DNA of 64,000 bases from Moesziomyces globuligerus (taxonomy: Eukaryota; Basidiomycota; Ustilaginomycetes; Ustilaginales; Ustilaginaceae): contig JARVLF010000006.1 of the NCBI GenBank assembly GCA_030849465.1, positions 1,463,501 to 1,527,500 on the forward strand. The letters run 5' to 3'. Under the pieces are notes generated by a model. The model was not told where the DNA came from, searched no databases, and worked only from the letters and a program-made list of their open reading frames with translations. Positions 20,101-29,700 of the stretch are shown one piece after another; position 1 is the first letter of the stretch; every line of letters begins with the position of its first letter. The position numbers were made by a program, and so were the translations under genes.

Positions 20101-21050
20101 TAGTTGAGCGAGTCCCATCCGAGACGTGGGATGCCAGCTGCGTCTCCACCATTCTGCTGATCAAACATGTGAGGATCCCACTCGTCGAAGGAAAAGCCGA
20201 GGTCGGCCGTTCCGCGAGGGCGCGCAGGCGCGAGACCGTTGCGAGGCGAGTCGGCAAAGTCGGCGTAGCCGTTCGGCATGCCCGAAAGTGCCTGGATGGC
20301 AAAGTTGGTCTCGTTGTTGCCGCGACTTTGGAGGCCGTGGGGTCCATGTGCGGCGTTGCCGTTGTTTCCGTTCGCAGCCAGGCCGGCGGAACGCGAAAGC
20401 GAGTACTCGAGGCTGGCGAGCTGTTGCTGCTCCTGAAGAGCTCTGGTGGTGAGCGGCTGACCCGACTGCGGTGGACGGAAGGAGGCGTCCATCATGGAAT
20501 GCGTGGGAAGCATGTCGGCTTGTGGGTGGACCGAGAGGCCGGCGGCGTGCCCGTCGGTCGGATTCGGAAGCGTGCCGACCAGGGATGCGACTGCGTTGGG
20601 CGCTTCTGGTGGCGTGAGCTTGGACGAAGAAGCCTCGCCTATCGAATGGCGGGATGCGTTGCCGGGTGAAAAGGAAGGACCCGCGTCGGCATAGCCGATC
20701 ATGCCGTGAAGCGCGTCGTGCGGATTATGACGGCCACTGATGCCGTGCGCTGCATTGAGGATGGATGCCTGCGACGAAGTGCTGGGATGCAGGTTGGACG
20801 GAGACGAAGTGGACGAGCGCTTGATCCTTTTGGCCGAGATGGTCGCTGCGTCCTCGCTCGTGGCGTGTCCGCGCTTGTGCCGGGCGAGCACGTCGCTACG
20901 GCGAAAGGTCTTTTCACAGCCTGGAGCATCGCAGGTATAGATTCGGGGTGCCTCGTCGGCGCGGGACGATTGGTGCGTTGACTGGATGTGACGCTTGAGA
21001 TGCTCTGTGCGGGCATATGCCTTGCCGCAGTGGGTGCAAGTGAAGCGCAT
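17112..21050 (-). CDS. C2H2 zinc-finger / fungal-specific transcription factor
   Basis: Nuclear regulator of 1312 residues, single exon, ATG at 21050. Two C2H2 fingers start at the very N-terminus: C5-C8-H21-H26 and C40-C45-H58-H62. They are followed by a basic KRIKR stretch. A Ser/Asn-rich linker (about 80-480) separates them from a fungal_trans regulatory domain (about 520-900) with the typical block RKVHPYTPILHQASF. Helix contact residues (-1, +3, +6) are R, H, R in finger 1 and R, V, R in finger 2, predicting a target of the form GNG-GGG. The gene lies next to an epimerase/dehydrogenase gene and a transporter gene, and its own upstream region holds two copies of CATGTGGGA. It may therefore control itself and its neighbours (inference). 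Confidence 0.88.
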   Translation of the reverse strand: MRFTCTHCGKAYARTEHLKRHIQSTHQSSRADEAPRIYTCDAPGCEKTFRRSDVLARHKRGHATSEDAATISAKRIKRSSTSSPSNLHPSTSSQASILNAAHGISGRHNPHDALHGMIGYADAGPSFSPGNASRHSIGEASSSKLTPPEAPNAVASLVGTLPNPTDGHAAGLSVHPQADMLPTHSMMDASFRPPQSGQPLTTRALQEQQQLASLEYSLSRSAGLAANGNNGNAAHGPHGLQSRGNNETNFAIQALSGMPNGYADFADSPRNGLAPARPRGTADLGFSFDEWDPHMFDQQNGGDAAGIPRLGWDSLNYKNLTGLDWIFDDGAASLTDASVFSGVLPSSFDEELAALDDFGPQPPDSLSRATEKIFERAQGPAGAADPFESLNLINLANTAIDQASGNNNVPPANVGRTARNPDDDGEWPQDYRPTRRQPPTLDISEYTLAVEMEDEAEDDNASRNVKTSEPYSEPVSSRHIPFVLIEEFAEDNVGGRRSSSRNSPTSKVVPTKPFRLTGKISEPTRQNLLEYLRHSCKHPWSVYSFNGDSDKFLTCSEIEILISLYFRKVHPYTPILHQASFDPESASPVLLLIMVTKGLVFYVSEMQARGARSASLARLQKRASILAPAFSELTRIGTMSAYEADQRGFQDISINQAWLLQQQFGIGAGNKRLFKLAERNRGGIMTAIRRIGLLNMPNIRLDTTDQPLDSIDDQMLERKWRTWVERESRIRLGWCVFLYDQLYSLYMDISPVLLYTEITSPFPCDEQLWNARSAREWYSRIPQHSQGVPKASFIDVLRKLLDPPRHEDIPLRLNRLEAYILAVTLYRIRWDTSKRSVLFGMEAFAHAEEVTLGENHVVDAASGTVAIDAAAANALQGLAEAAACATLSLTSTGSISRSSPVGSPPSLALSIDVQLLRLLSRMHFSGPPAFFDRLKDAGGRAGNARRADAVVELQRWVADPKNHVAMRQMLLASAQVYDLIRTSLDASTAKPDVMVLQSHVCIVGLFHAALIVWAYVKFGPKVRRSVPALDSNRRGGNSSETASALNGTGDEVIRASKPQLEALPYLSPATLRLVEESGFIDLIAAGSESSKSSDGFEDWQERASESTNGSNSLSAATSTSESSTISRVVEAWSLGAYRSTVDGKPRRWLAANSLVVRIAGIGELRTGGGKARSRDNTGSAQGAEARHNQPISRSSYDDDLRERISEDEGEKRGVDRAASTHEALPPRDGDALAARAAEGVQGPIPTVALQESQDVKTSRILIRFATLLRKLDWGLAASFRTILIHMARQEARSAEAVEGPRETNGESRPTAL

Positions 21051-21489
21051 CGTGACAGAAACAAGACGCTTGCCTGCGCGGTGCGGTAAGCTGCTGTGAC
21101 TACGCTTGGTCGTCGTGGATCGATGGAGGGCCGCTCTGGCCTATAACATGGTGCGAAGAGTAAGCTAGGGATTCCAAGCACGCTGCGGATGCGGATGCTG
21201 GCCGGAGGATTCCGTCGTGGTCGTTGAGGGGACAGAGGGCTGCTCAATGCGATGATGGCGGAGTCGGAAGGGCCGAGCATCTCATGTCTTCGGCCCGGAC
21301 CCAGGCGCGCACACGACTAGCTCGAGTCTGTGACTCAAATTACAAGGGAGCACAAATAAAATCCGCAGCGCAACGCTCTCGACGAGCAGCATGCCAACCA
21401 CGCGAGAGGTCTGCAAGCTGACATGTGTGAAAATATTAATAATGCGGGGCCTCGACGGTTCTGGCGCGGGGGCCTCCCGCTCCCAGCTG

Positions 21490-21500
21490 CATGTGGGAGG
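21490..21500 (+). promoter_or_regulatory. CATGTGGGAGG motif copy 1
   Basis: CATGTGGGAGG on the + strand, about 440 bp upstream of the C2H2 regulator start and inverted relative to copy 2. Confidence 0.5.
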
Positions 21501-21569
21501 ATTGGGAGGCGGCGCATCCGAAAATATCGGTATGAAATCCCACACGTTCGGGCTGAACCCCGAGACCCT

Positions 21570-21580
21570 CCTCCCACATG
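21570..21580 (-). promoter_or_regulatory. CATGTGGGAGG motif copy 2 (inverted)
   Basis: CCTCCCACATG on the + strand, the exact reverse complement of copy 1, about 520 bp upstream of the regulator start. Two identical 11-mers in inverted order within 90 bp are unlikely by chance. Confidence 0.5.
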
Positions 21581-22055
21581 TGTCTTGGATCGCTCGATCC
21601 TCCCACCGGCCTCGGACCTTGCCGTGTGATGGACGATCTGAGTCGGGAGTGTGCATTCTCGATCCGAATTGGGTGCGCTGCCTTGACCAATGATGGAAGC
21701 CGACCGGTCCAAACCGCGGACATTTTCGGGCCGGGTCCGGGCATCGCTGAGGTCCTTTGACCACAAGCTTGGCCGCCAGCCTCTGAGCCTCTTTGAAAGC
21801 ATGACTCATGTGATTGTGACTTACGCTGTCGAAGCCAGAGGCGACTGTGATTTGGTGGAGTCGAGCCACGACAAGTAAAACGTTGCTATCAACGAGAACT
21901 AGAGCACTCTTGGGTTCTTGTGAGGCTCAATTGCACATAGCCCAACAATTCAAGCACACAGTACACCAATCACCTCGACCACGAATAGTATGAAAAATAT
22001 GCAAATTGCGACAACGAAAGGGTGAAGCTATAACTCAGGAAAGAGGGCGAAACGC

Positions 22056-23081
22056 TCAGCAGTGAGCCTCCATGTACTCCTTGATGGCACCGGTGAAGCC
22101 ATCCTGGTCGACGGTGAAGCCGAGGCCGAGCGCATACGAGTTGTCGAACTCGCGAGGCCAGCTCGAAACGATGCGCTGACATGTGTCGTCGTGCTCGTAC
22201 TTGATCAGGTTGACCGCCTCGTCGCCGCGCACCTCGCGGAGCGCATCGATGATCTCGCGGATGGAGACGGTGAAGCCGGGAAGCTGCACGGATCTCGACC
22301 AGCGGGTGATCTTGTCGGAGCTGTCCGTGATGATGTTCTTGGCGCGAGCCAGGTTCTCAAGGGTGGTCGTAGGCTTGGCAACCCACACCTCGAGCTTCTT
22401 GAGCACAGGGTCGTCGATGGACGAGCCGACGGGGCAGATGGCCTCGACGCCGTTGAGGGGCTCACGGACGATGCCCGAGACGAAAGCGGATGCGGCGCGG
22501 GAAGGAACACCGGGACGGGGAACGATGGTGGGGAGCTTGACCGAGAGACCATCGATGAAGCCGCGACGAGTGTACTCGGTGACGAGGTACTCGCCCATAA
22601 GCTTGGCCATTCCGTAGGCACCCTCGGGCTGGCAAGGAGTCGAGGGAAGGACGACGTGCGGGAGGGGACCACCGTAGGTGGCAACGGACGAGGTGAAGAC
22701 AAACTTGATGGGGCCGCCCTGCGAGTTGCGCGAGGCTCGGGCCTTCTCGAGGAGGGCGCGAGTGCTGTCGAGGTTGACCTTCATGCCCAGGTCCCAGTTC
22801 TCTTCGCTTCCGAGGCTCATGATACCGTGCATCGAGTAGATGACGTCGGGCTTGCCGAACTCGGTGTTGAAGAGCGCATCGAGACTAGCCTCCTCAGACA
22901 GGTCGGCCTTCTTGCAGATGACCTTGGCGGAGAGTCCCTTGGTAGGCTTGGGCTCGACGATATCGGCGAGGATAAAGTTGAACGAGGTCTGAGGCTCGCG
23001 CTCGACGATACGAGCGGGCAGAAGCGAACCGAGCCAGCCACCGGCGCCAGTGATGAGGACGGTCTGTTGTTGAATCGTCAT
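22056..23081 (-). CDS. NAD-dependent epimerase/dehydratase, D-erythronate dehydrogenase-like
   Basis: Extended short-chain dehydrogenase of 341 residues with a Rossmann fold. The dinucleotide loop is ITGAGGWLGS (9-18). The acidic end of strand 2 (LADIVEP) indicates a preference for NAD over NADP. The active-site pair YGMAK has the Tyr-x3-Lys arrangement. The C-terminal part KLPTIVPRPGVPSRAAS matches the DenD branch, which oxidises D-erythronate in bacteria; many fungal members are uncharacterised. The gene is divergent from the MFS transporter gene across 1.7 kb and lies head-to-tail behind the C2H2 regulator. Together they look like a small sugar-acid or organic-acid catabolic unit. The substrate is inference; the fold and cofactor are well supported. 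Confidence 0.85.
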   Translation of the reverse strand: MTIQQQTVLITGAGGWLGSLLPARIVEREPQTSFNFILADIVEPKPTKGLSAKVICKKADLSEEASLDALFNTEFGKPDVIYSMHGIMSLGSEENWDLGMKVNLDSTRALLEKARASRNSQGGPIKFVFTSSVATYGGPLPHVVLPSTPCQPEGAYGMAKLMGEYLVTEYTRRGFIDGLSVKLPTIVPRPGVPSRAASAFVSGIVREPLNGVEAICPVGSSIDDPVLKKLEVWVAKPTTTLENLARAKNIITDSSDKITRWSRSVQLPGFTVSIREIIDALREVRGDEAVNLIKYEHDDTCQRIVSSWPREFDNSYALGLGFTVDQDGFTGAIKEYMEAHC

Positions 23082-23349
23082 GGTTTAAGCTTGTGTGTTG
23101 GTAAGCTTCCTGGGAGCAGTTTACGGCGATGAAGGGGAGATGGCATCGAGATCGATGAAGGCACAGGTTTTAAGTAGCTGACTCCAGCTCGCCCTTCACT
23201 GCAGCAAGACTACTTGGTCCACGCACCGTTTCGCCAGGGCGTCGCCAGAGCAGCGCCGAGAGCGGCTGAGAGCGGACGATCGAATTCGCGACCAGCGCGA
23301 GCTGGAGCCCCAGAGTGCATCACTTCAAAGTGGGATACGCGTGGGGTCG

Positions 23350-23360
23350 CATGTGGGAGG
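23350..23360 (+). promoter_or_regulatory. CATGTGGGAGG motif copy 3
   Basis: CATGTGGGAGG, identical over 11 bases to copies 1 and 2, about 270 bp upstream of the dehydrogenase start. Confidence 0.5.
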
Positions 23361-23626
23361 CGTGGAGTTCAGGGATGGCCGGCAGAAAGGGCTCCACCGA
23401 TTCGACTCGAGCATCCCCGGTCACCTTCGGCCATTACTTTGCGCGACATCCGACATTGCCGGCCAAGCTCTTTGTGCCTCCCACTCGTCCAGGGATTGTG
23501 GCAGGGGCCACGCAAGATCCGGTGAGGTGGCTCTCGGTGGACGTGACGGAGCCGATTCGGGTAATTTTGCGGGCCTTGCGCGCGTCTCGGCTTTGGGATG
23601 CGGCTGGCGTGGATGCAGCTGCCGCC

Positions 23627-23638
23627 ACATGTGGGAGA
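23627..23638 (+). promoter_or_regulatory. CATGTGGGAGA motif copy 4
   Basis: CACATGTGGGAGAG. The CATGTGGGA core is intact and the last G of the 11-mer is changed to A. About 545 bp upstream of the dehydrogenase start. Confidence 0.45.
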
Positions 23639-24151
23639 GAGAGCTAGAGCATCTGGAGCCCCACTCCGGAGTTGAAAGCGCGGGTCGGTGGCGACTGGTA
23701 CGACAGCAACAACACTGTAGATCCACCGTCGAGGAATTCCGAGTCCGTCTGGCTGGATACTGTACTACCATTGGCAGCCCATCGGTTCCGGCATCGGACA
23801 CGGTCGCCTGGCACGAGCGAGGCGCCGCAACAGATGCTCTCATCACCGATCAAGCATGCAGCCGAGATGAGGTTGCCCTTCCCGACCTTGTCGCGTTCGA
23901 TTGCTGTCGAATCGCCGCAGCGTACGGCACTGAGTCTCTGCGAGGCCAAGACCGGTCAACCAGCTCTATCCCACTTTCCCGCCCATCCACCTGATCCACT
24001 GTCGTCCCGCGTCCGCGCCCACCCCCGCCAGCCTACCCCGCATCCGCAGCAGCCTGCGCACACCTGCACCGCACCGCGTGACCGCCTGTTACGTTCAGGG
24101 CCGACCTCTCAACCCTGGCGCATCGGGCTTCGCTTTGATTGGAGCAGCATT

Positions 24152-24162
24152 GCATGTGGGAT
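24152..24162 (+). promoter_or_regulatory. CATGTGGGA motif copy 5
   Basis: GCATGTGGGAT, core intact, about 650 bp upstream of the MFS transporter start. Confidence 0.4.
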
Positions 24163-24808
24163 GTCTGACTCCATTCGAAAGCCATCGTGCCGGTTGTATT
24201 CCCCGCATCTATTTCCCTGCTTTCGAATTCCGCATCTCCGCCCCCCACATCCCGGCAAATCCCTCACCTTGGACAGGCATCCGCGCCCTCGCCACATCTC
24301 CCACCACCACTTGCTCTGCTCTCTGGAGCTCTCCTTCCTTGCCTTACACAACTCGCATCCCTTGCGTTGCACACGACCGTCACACCCCACACGCAGCCCC
24401 TCCAGACTACCACTTCCGCCTCCTCCGCATCGTCGCATCCCCCGCTTTGCGCCACACGTCCAGGCACATTGTCGTCCCACTCGGCTTCCCCACATCTCAA
24501 CATTCAACTGCATCTACCGACGGGCGTCCCTGACACCGCACTTGTCTAGCACACGTGCATTCACCTGCACTTCCCAAGTCTTGGCCCCACGCGTGTACGA
24601 GCCCCCCGCTTGAATCATCGCACCCTCCCTCGTCCACATAAGTACTCCTGCTTTCTGTGTCCTTTGGCATCTCTATCCCATCGCAAGATCCCCGGCGACG
24701 CTACTCCATCCCTCCTCGCTCCCATCAGCATCCCCAATAGGCACAACCTTGCCACAACAACACAGCCACCCACGTTCCCGCTAGGTTGCAGACCTTTGTC
24801 CTCTGACC

Positions 24809-26317
24809 ATGGTTTCGGCTGCCGACAAGAACAACGCCGTCGCTCACGACACCTACGACGCTGCCATGCGCCCTCCATCGCTCGCCATCGACGATGCGAA
24901 CGCCACCGTCTCTATCGCTGAGGCCGAGGCCGAGGAGAAGGCACTCCTGCGCAAGATCGACAGGCGCCTCGTCCCTTGCGTCTGGCTCATGTACCTCTTC
25001 TCTTACCTCGACCGCAGCAACATCGGTAACGCCTACACTGGAGGCATGGGCAAGGACCTCAACATGAACTCGAACCACTACAGCGTCGTCCTCCTCGTCT
25101 TCTTCGCCACCTACGTCGCCTTCGAGGTGCCCAGTAACATGCTCCTGACCCGAGTCCGACCCAGTATCTACCTGCCCACGCTCATGTTCCTCTGGGGTGG
25201 TCTGTCCATCTGCTTCGCTGCCGCCAAGAACTGGCAGACCATTGCTGCCCTCCGTGTCGTCCTCGGTGCCCTCGAGGCCGGCTTTGCCCCAGGCGTGCTC
25301 TTCCTCCTCTCCAGTTGGTACAAGCGTGGCGAGCTCGCCCGACGATACGCTCTCTACTACTCTGCGGTCGCCATCTCGGGCATGTTCGGTGGTCTCATCG
25401 CCGGTGGCCTGCTGCAGAAGCTCGACGGTGCCCACGGCATTGCCGCCTGGAAGTGGCTCTTTATCATCGAGGGTGCCGCCACCTGCGGTGTCGCCGTCTG
25501 CTCCGTCTTCGTTCTCCCCGACTTCCCCACCACCACCAAGTGGCTCACTCCCCGCGAGAGGCATCTTGCCGCCAGGCGTCTCGCCCTCGACTCGGTCGGA
25601 AGCGCTCAGGGCGGTGACGAGGACATCTCCCACACCCAGGCTGCCAAGATGGCCTTCTGCGACTGGCGCACGTGGTGCTTCGTCGTGCTGTACATGCTCT
25701 CGACTGGTAGTCAGACGATCCAGTACTTTGTGCCCGAACTCGTCAAGTCGATGGGCTACACGGGCTTCCACGTTCAGTACATGACCGCGCCGATCTACGC
25801 CGTTGCGCTCGTGGCGATCCTCACCTTCTGCTTCTCGTCGGACTACCGCAAGGAGCGAGCGTTCCACTTTGCGGCCGCGTCGTCGATCGCCGTTGTTTCC
25901 TTCGCTTGCATGCTCGGTGTCCTGGACCACAAGGGCAGGTACGTGCTGCTCTGCTTCGGTGTCGCTGGTGTGTACGCTGCCTGCCCCTTGGTCAGCATCT
26001 GGGTGTCCAACGCCATCCCTCACCCGTCCGAGAAGCGAGCCGTCGTCCAGGCCTTCGTCAACGGCATGGGCAACTCGGCGAGCTTGTACGGCTCGTACCT
26101 CTTCAACAAGGGCGACAAGAACTACAACCGCAAGGGTTTCGGTGTCACCATGGCATTCATGCTCCTCGCCGTGTTCCTCTCGCTGGCCATCCGCTACTTC
26201 CTTGCCAAGTACCCTTACCCCGAGATCCAGTCGGTCCGCGAGAACGACTACGACTCGGCCAACGTCGTCGGCTCGTCTGGCAACGGCTCCCAGGACGACA
26301 TCAAGAACAAGGCCTAA
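24809..26317 (+). CDS. MFS transporter, Dal5/anion:cation symporter type
   Basis: Plasma-membrane permease of 502 residues with about 12 membrane segments. After a polar N-terminus comes the family signature RLVPCVWLMYLFSYLDRSNI at the first membrane helix. It is followed by NMNSNHYSVVLLVFFATYVAFEVPSN and the large block from LRVVLGALEAGFAPG to SSWYKRGELARR between helices 4 and 5. The central loop KWLTPRERHLAARR is typical of fungal allantoate/nicotinate/organic-acid permeases. Uptake of a small anion with protons is expected; the substrate cannot be read from sequence. It shares a promoter region and a repeated motif with the dehydrogenase gene, suggesting it imports that enzyme's substrate or a precursor. 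Codon use is highly biased, consistent with strong expression. Confidence 0.9.
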   Translation: MVSAADKNNAVAHDTYDAAMRPPSLAIDDANATVSIAEAEAEEKALLRKIDRRLVPCVWLMYLFSYLDRSNIGNAYTGGMGKDLNMNSNHYSVVLLVFFATYVAFEVPSNMLLTRVRPSIYLPTLMFLWGGLSICFAAAKNWQTIAALRVVLGALEAGFAPGVLFLLSSWYKRGELARRYALYYSAVAISGMFGGLIAGGLLQKLDGAHGIAAWKWLFIIEGAATCGVAVCSVFVLPDFPTTTKWLTPRERHLAARRLALDSVGSAQGGDEDISHTQAAKMAFCDWRTWCFVVLYMLSTGSQTIQYFVPELVKSMGYTGFHVQYMTAPIYAVALVAILTFCFSSDYRKERAFHFAAASSIAVVSFACMLGVLDHKGRYVLLCFGVAGVYAACPLVSIWVSNAIPHPSEKRAVVQAFVNGMGNSASLYGSYLFNKGDKNYNRKGFGVTMAFMLLAVFLSLAIRYFLAKYPYPEIQSVRENDYDSANVVGSSGNGSQDDIKNKA

Positions 26318-26726
26318 ATTGATATCATTCGGATGCCGGCAACAAGCATGCAAAGTGGCAGCTGTGGATTCGGAACCTCGCTGCACACGACATTGGATTC
26401 ACTTTCTTTGCTTCATCTTGACATGAATGGAATGTACTGTACTGTATACCTCGACCCACAGTTTGAGAGTGCGAGAATGCGGCGTGGATCAAGGTGCGTC
26501 GCGTGGTGGCAAAACTCGGACAAGCCACGAGCTCAGCGTCTTCTCTGAAGCAGTCGCCATCGTCACATTCCCCGACTTCATCAAACCTTCACTTCTCGGC
26601 TCGCTCTTGAGAGAAAGACATGCACACTGACGCAGGGGATGATCTTTCGCACACGAATAAAGAATTGCGAGACTGTTGGTGATCGTAGAAAGCACATCAG
26701 ACAAAGCTCAGCACGAATTCGTCGGC
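26318..26726. other. convergent intergenic region
   Basis: 409 bp between two converging stop codons. Expected to contain both 3' UTRs. Nothing else seen. Confidence 0.5.
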
Positions 26727-29700
26727 TCAAGCGGCAGAAGGCGCCGCCGGACGGAAGCGGGTGGACCGCTTGCGGCGCGCCTGGAAGCTGACGCACTGCT
26801 CGTCGCTGTCCTCGTCATCTTCGTCGGCGGCCTCGACCGAGAGAGGGGCAAGGGATGCCTCTTCGTCGGCATCAGCGAATTGCGACTCTTCCGTCGCGAC
26901 AGTCGCTTTGATGGTAGCCAAGGGCGAAATGCGAGGCGCCATCGAGCCTGTCTCCACCTGGACTTTCTTGTCCATGCCTTCGGCAGAATGGACGTCGTTG
27001 TCCGAGCCCGTCGCGTGGGTCTCGGCAGCCGAGGGTGCACATGACGAGTCATCTGAGGCGTGCAGCCGATGCGAAGCGGATCGCGAAACGCTGCCCGAGC
27101 TGACAGGTGTGGCATCGTCGCTTGGAGGCTGGTCGCTGTGTATGCGACCCGTCCCCGTCGCATCCGCAGCCGAGTCGGTCCATTCCGCCTTTCGCAGAGC
27201 TTCGGCCTCGGTTGAGAGCGTGGCATCCATCGCGAATGTCTGGAAGGAAGGTGCCGCGGCGCCTGCATCATCAGTGTTCTCAGAGCTGCCTCCGGGTGCA
27301 CCACTGGCTTCGGGAGGCGAGATGAGGTGCTGGTACGGTGGCTTGTAGACGTTGTAGCCGCCTTCAACGGAAGGGGTAAGGATGTCGTGCGAGCTGTCGC
27401 TGCCGCTCGACACTTTGTGACGGTATGCCTCTGGCAGGAAAGCGGGCCCATCCACACCCGCAAGTTGGTCTCCGTCTCGAACAGTCCAGCCATGTCCTGC
27501 ATTGACGAGCATGGGTCCAGCAGGCCCTGCACCGTGTAGGTCGTCAGAGAGGTCGTCGTCCGAGAATTCAAGCTCAAGATCGACGTCGTCGTTGTCAGCC
27601 TCGTCCGTCTGCACAGGCCGGCGCCTGCCGAGCCGGTCAAATGCAAATGGCTGGGCAGCGTCCGTCGCAGAGAGCGGAGAAGAGGGCTGACTTGCAGCTC
27701 CAAAGGCGCTGCGAGCAATGCTTCCGCTTTCCACGGGCTCGCTGAGCAATTCGGTCGAAAGACTAGGTGCTCCCGTGATGGCGCTGCTGCTGTTGCTTCC
27801 AAGAACGGGCGCACTGGTCGGAGTCCCAGATCCCAGTCGAGCACCGGTCTGCCGCACGGCACCTTGCGTGTCGATCACGAGTGAGCCTGGAGCCAGGCTA
27901 GTGGCAGCTGCCCGTCTGAGACTGCTGGCGTTGCTGCGGACACTACCGCTGCGCTCCACTTGAATTGCGTTGGCTGCGCCCAACCCAAAGGCGGGAGCGT
28001 CCCGCGAACCCCGCGTGCTCGGTCGCGACGAACTTCGATGCCGATCCTCGCTGGTCATCAGCCAGCTGCCGCGCAAAAAGTCGCCGAGACGATGACGCCC
28101 CGATACTCGTGAGGTCTGCGAGATGCTGAGGGTCGACGATCGGCCCTCGGAGTCTACAGAGCGTCTCGGAGAAGCGGCACGATGCGGATGTGACTCGTTG
28201 CTCGCCGGTCCATTACGACTGAGCATGCGGTGAAGCGAAGGCATCTGAGGCGATGGCGACGAGGGAGGCGGCAATGTCGAGGTGGCACCCGCCTTGAGCA
28301 CCGGCGCGTTCGAGCCGGACGAAGTCCTTTGCGGAATCTCGGGACCGATTTCGGATCGAAGACCTGCGCTGCTGGTAGACTGAGCCGAAACCCTACGATG
28401 CGAGGCCAAACTAGGAGGCCTCATCGAATCAGATCCGACGCTGCCAGTGAGGATCAGAGGCGGCAGCACGGGTGCAAAGGTCGATGTGTGGATCGAAGGC
28501 TCGGCGAGATGGTCACCGCCCATCGAGGGCGCAGAGGCATCTCGCGAGGACGCTTGGAGTGCTGGGGTCTTGCCCGCGGTCTCTGTAGCAGGCATGCGAG
28601 GCGACCCGAGCGTATCCGATTCTACATCGTCGTTGCGATTGGCAGCGGTGAGAGCTCGCAGTGTGGTGGTGCCGTCGCGGCGAGACACCGAGCCGGCGCT
28701 TTTCTGGCGAGAGAAAAACATGTTGCCTTTGAGTGGAGTTCGTGGCGTGCGCGCAGACGAACCCGATTGGCTGGACGAGTCGAATGGAGTTACCGGCGTC
28801 GATATAGCATCGTCTTGCGCTCCGAGCCGATTTGGATGCGGCGAGCTTCCGCCAGAGTCAGTGTAAGGATCCGCATAGATCGACGATGCTGCAGAAGAAT
28901 GATTGACCGACTTGCTACGTCGCCTGCCGCCTCCGAAGGAATCGAGCAGCTTTGATTGCCAGCGCTTGACACGCTGCTTGAGCTTGGAGAAGCCTGTGAG
29001 AGCGTCCTCGACGTCAGCGTGCGAGATCTCGACAAAAGGAAGGTGATGCGGATCCGTGTCGGAGAGCCATGCCGGCGCATCTTGTAGGCCGTGCGTGACC
29101 CACGGGTGCTTTTTGACCTCTTCGAGTGTGATGCGCTTGGTGGGATCCTTTTCCAGCAGGCGGTCCAGCAGGTCGCGCAGCTGCCTAGCATCCTCGCTCA
29201 GATCTTCTGGATTGGCATCCGGGGAGAGTTCTGAAGGACTCTGCGGCTGTGCGTCGGCCTCCTCGTCAGTCCACTGCACGTGCGAGCGCCAACGTGGCTT
29301 CCTCGGTCCGACGCGAACGCGGTCCGCGCCCATGAAGACGGGGATGGTGTAGTCCGTGTTAGGGATGACGGAGAACAGAGCGTACTCGGATTCGGCGGTA
29401 AAAGGGGTGGTGCCGAACAAGAGGCAGTACAAGGTGACGCCTAAAGCCCAGATGTCGATTGCTTTGGTCACCTTTGGACGAGCCACGGCGACAGAAGTGG
29501 GCTTGCCGCCAGCTGCATCCGCCAACGAAGCGTCTTTTGCGTCAAGACGAGGATGGATAGAGGGAGATGCCGAGGAAAAGGAAGACATGCACAGCTCGGG
29601 TGCAAAAAAGGCTGGACTGCCCGCCGTCTTGGCCAACTCGCGATCGTCGACGAGGCTCGGGTCCGAGGTGGAACCTGCAGGCGGTGCCAACCTGCTGGAA

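Larger units (their letters stand above)
21051..22055. other. upstream region of C2H2 regulator
   Basis: 1.0 kb between the regulator start and the 3' end of the dehydrogenase gene. It contains two inverted copies of CATGTGGGAGG about 70 bp apart. Short open frames do not look coding. Confidence 0.55.
23082..24808. other. divergent promoter region dehydrogenase / MFS transporter
   Basis: 1.73 kb between two divergent starts. It contains three copies of CATGTGGGA (near 23350, 23628 and 24153), and the right 700 bp is very pyrimidine/CA-rich, as in a fungal 5' leader. No gene recognised. Confidence 0.55.

Noticed and set aside
24725..26386. 553-codon open frame on the - strand
   Set aside because: Mirror of the MFS transporter gene; Gly/Glu/Val-rich composition typical of antisense reading in this genome.
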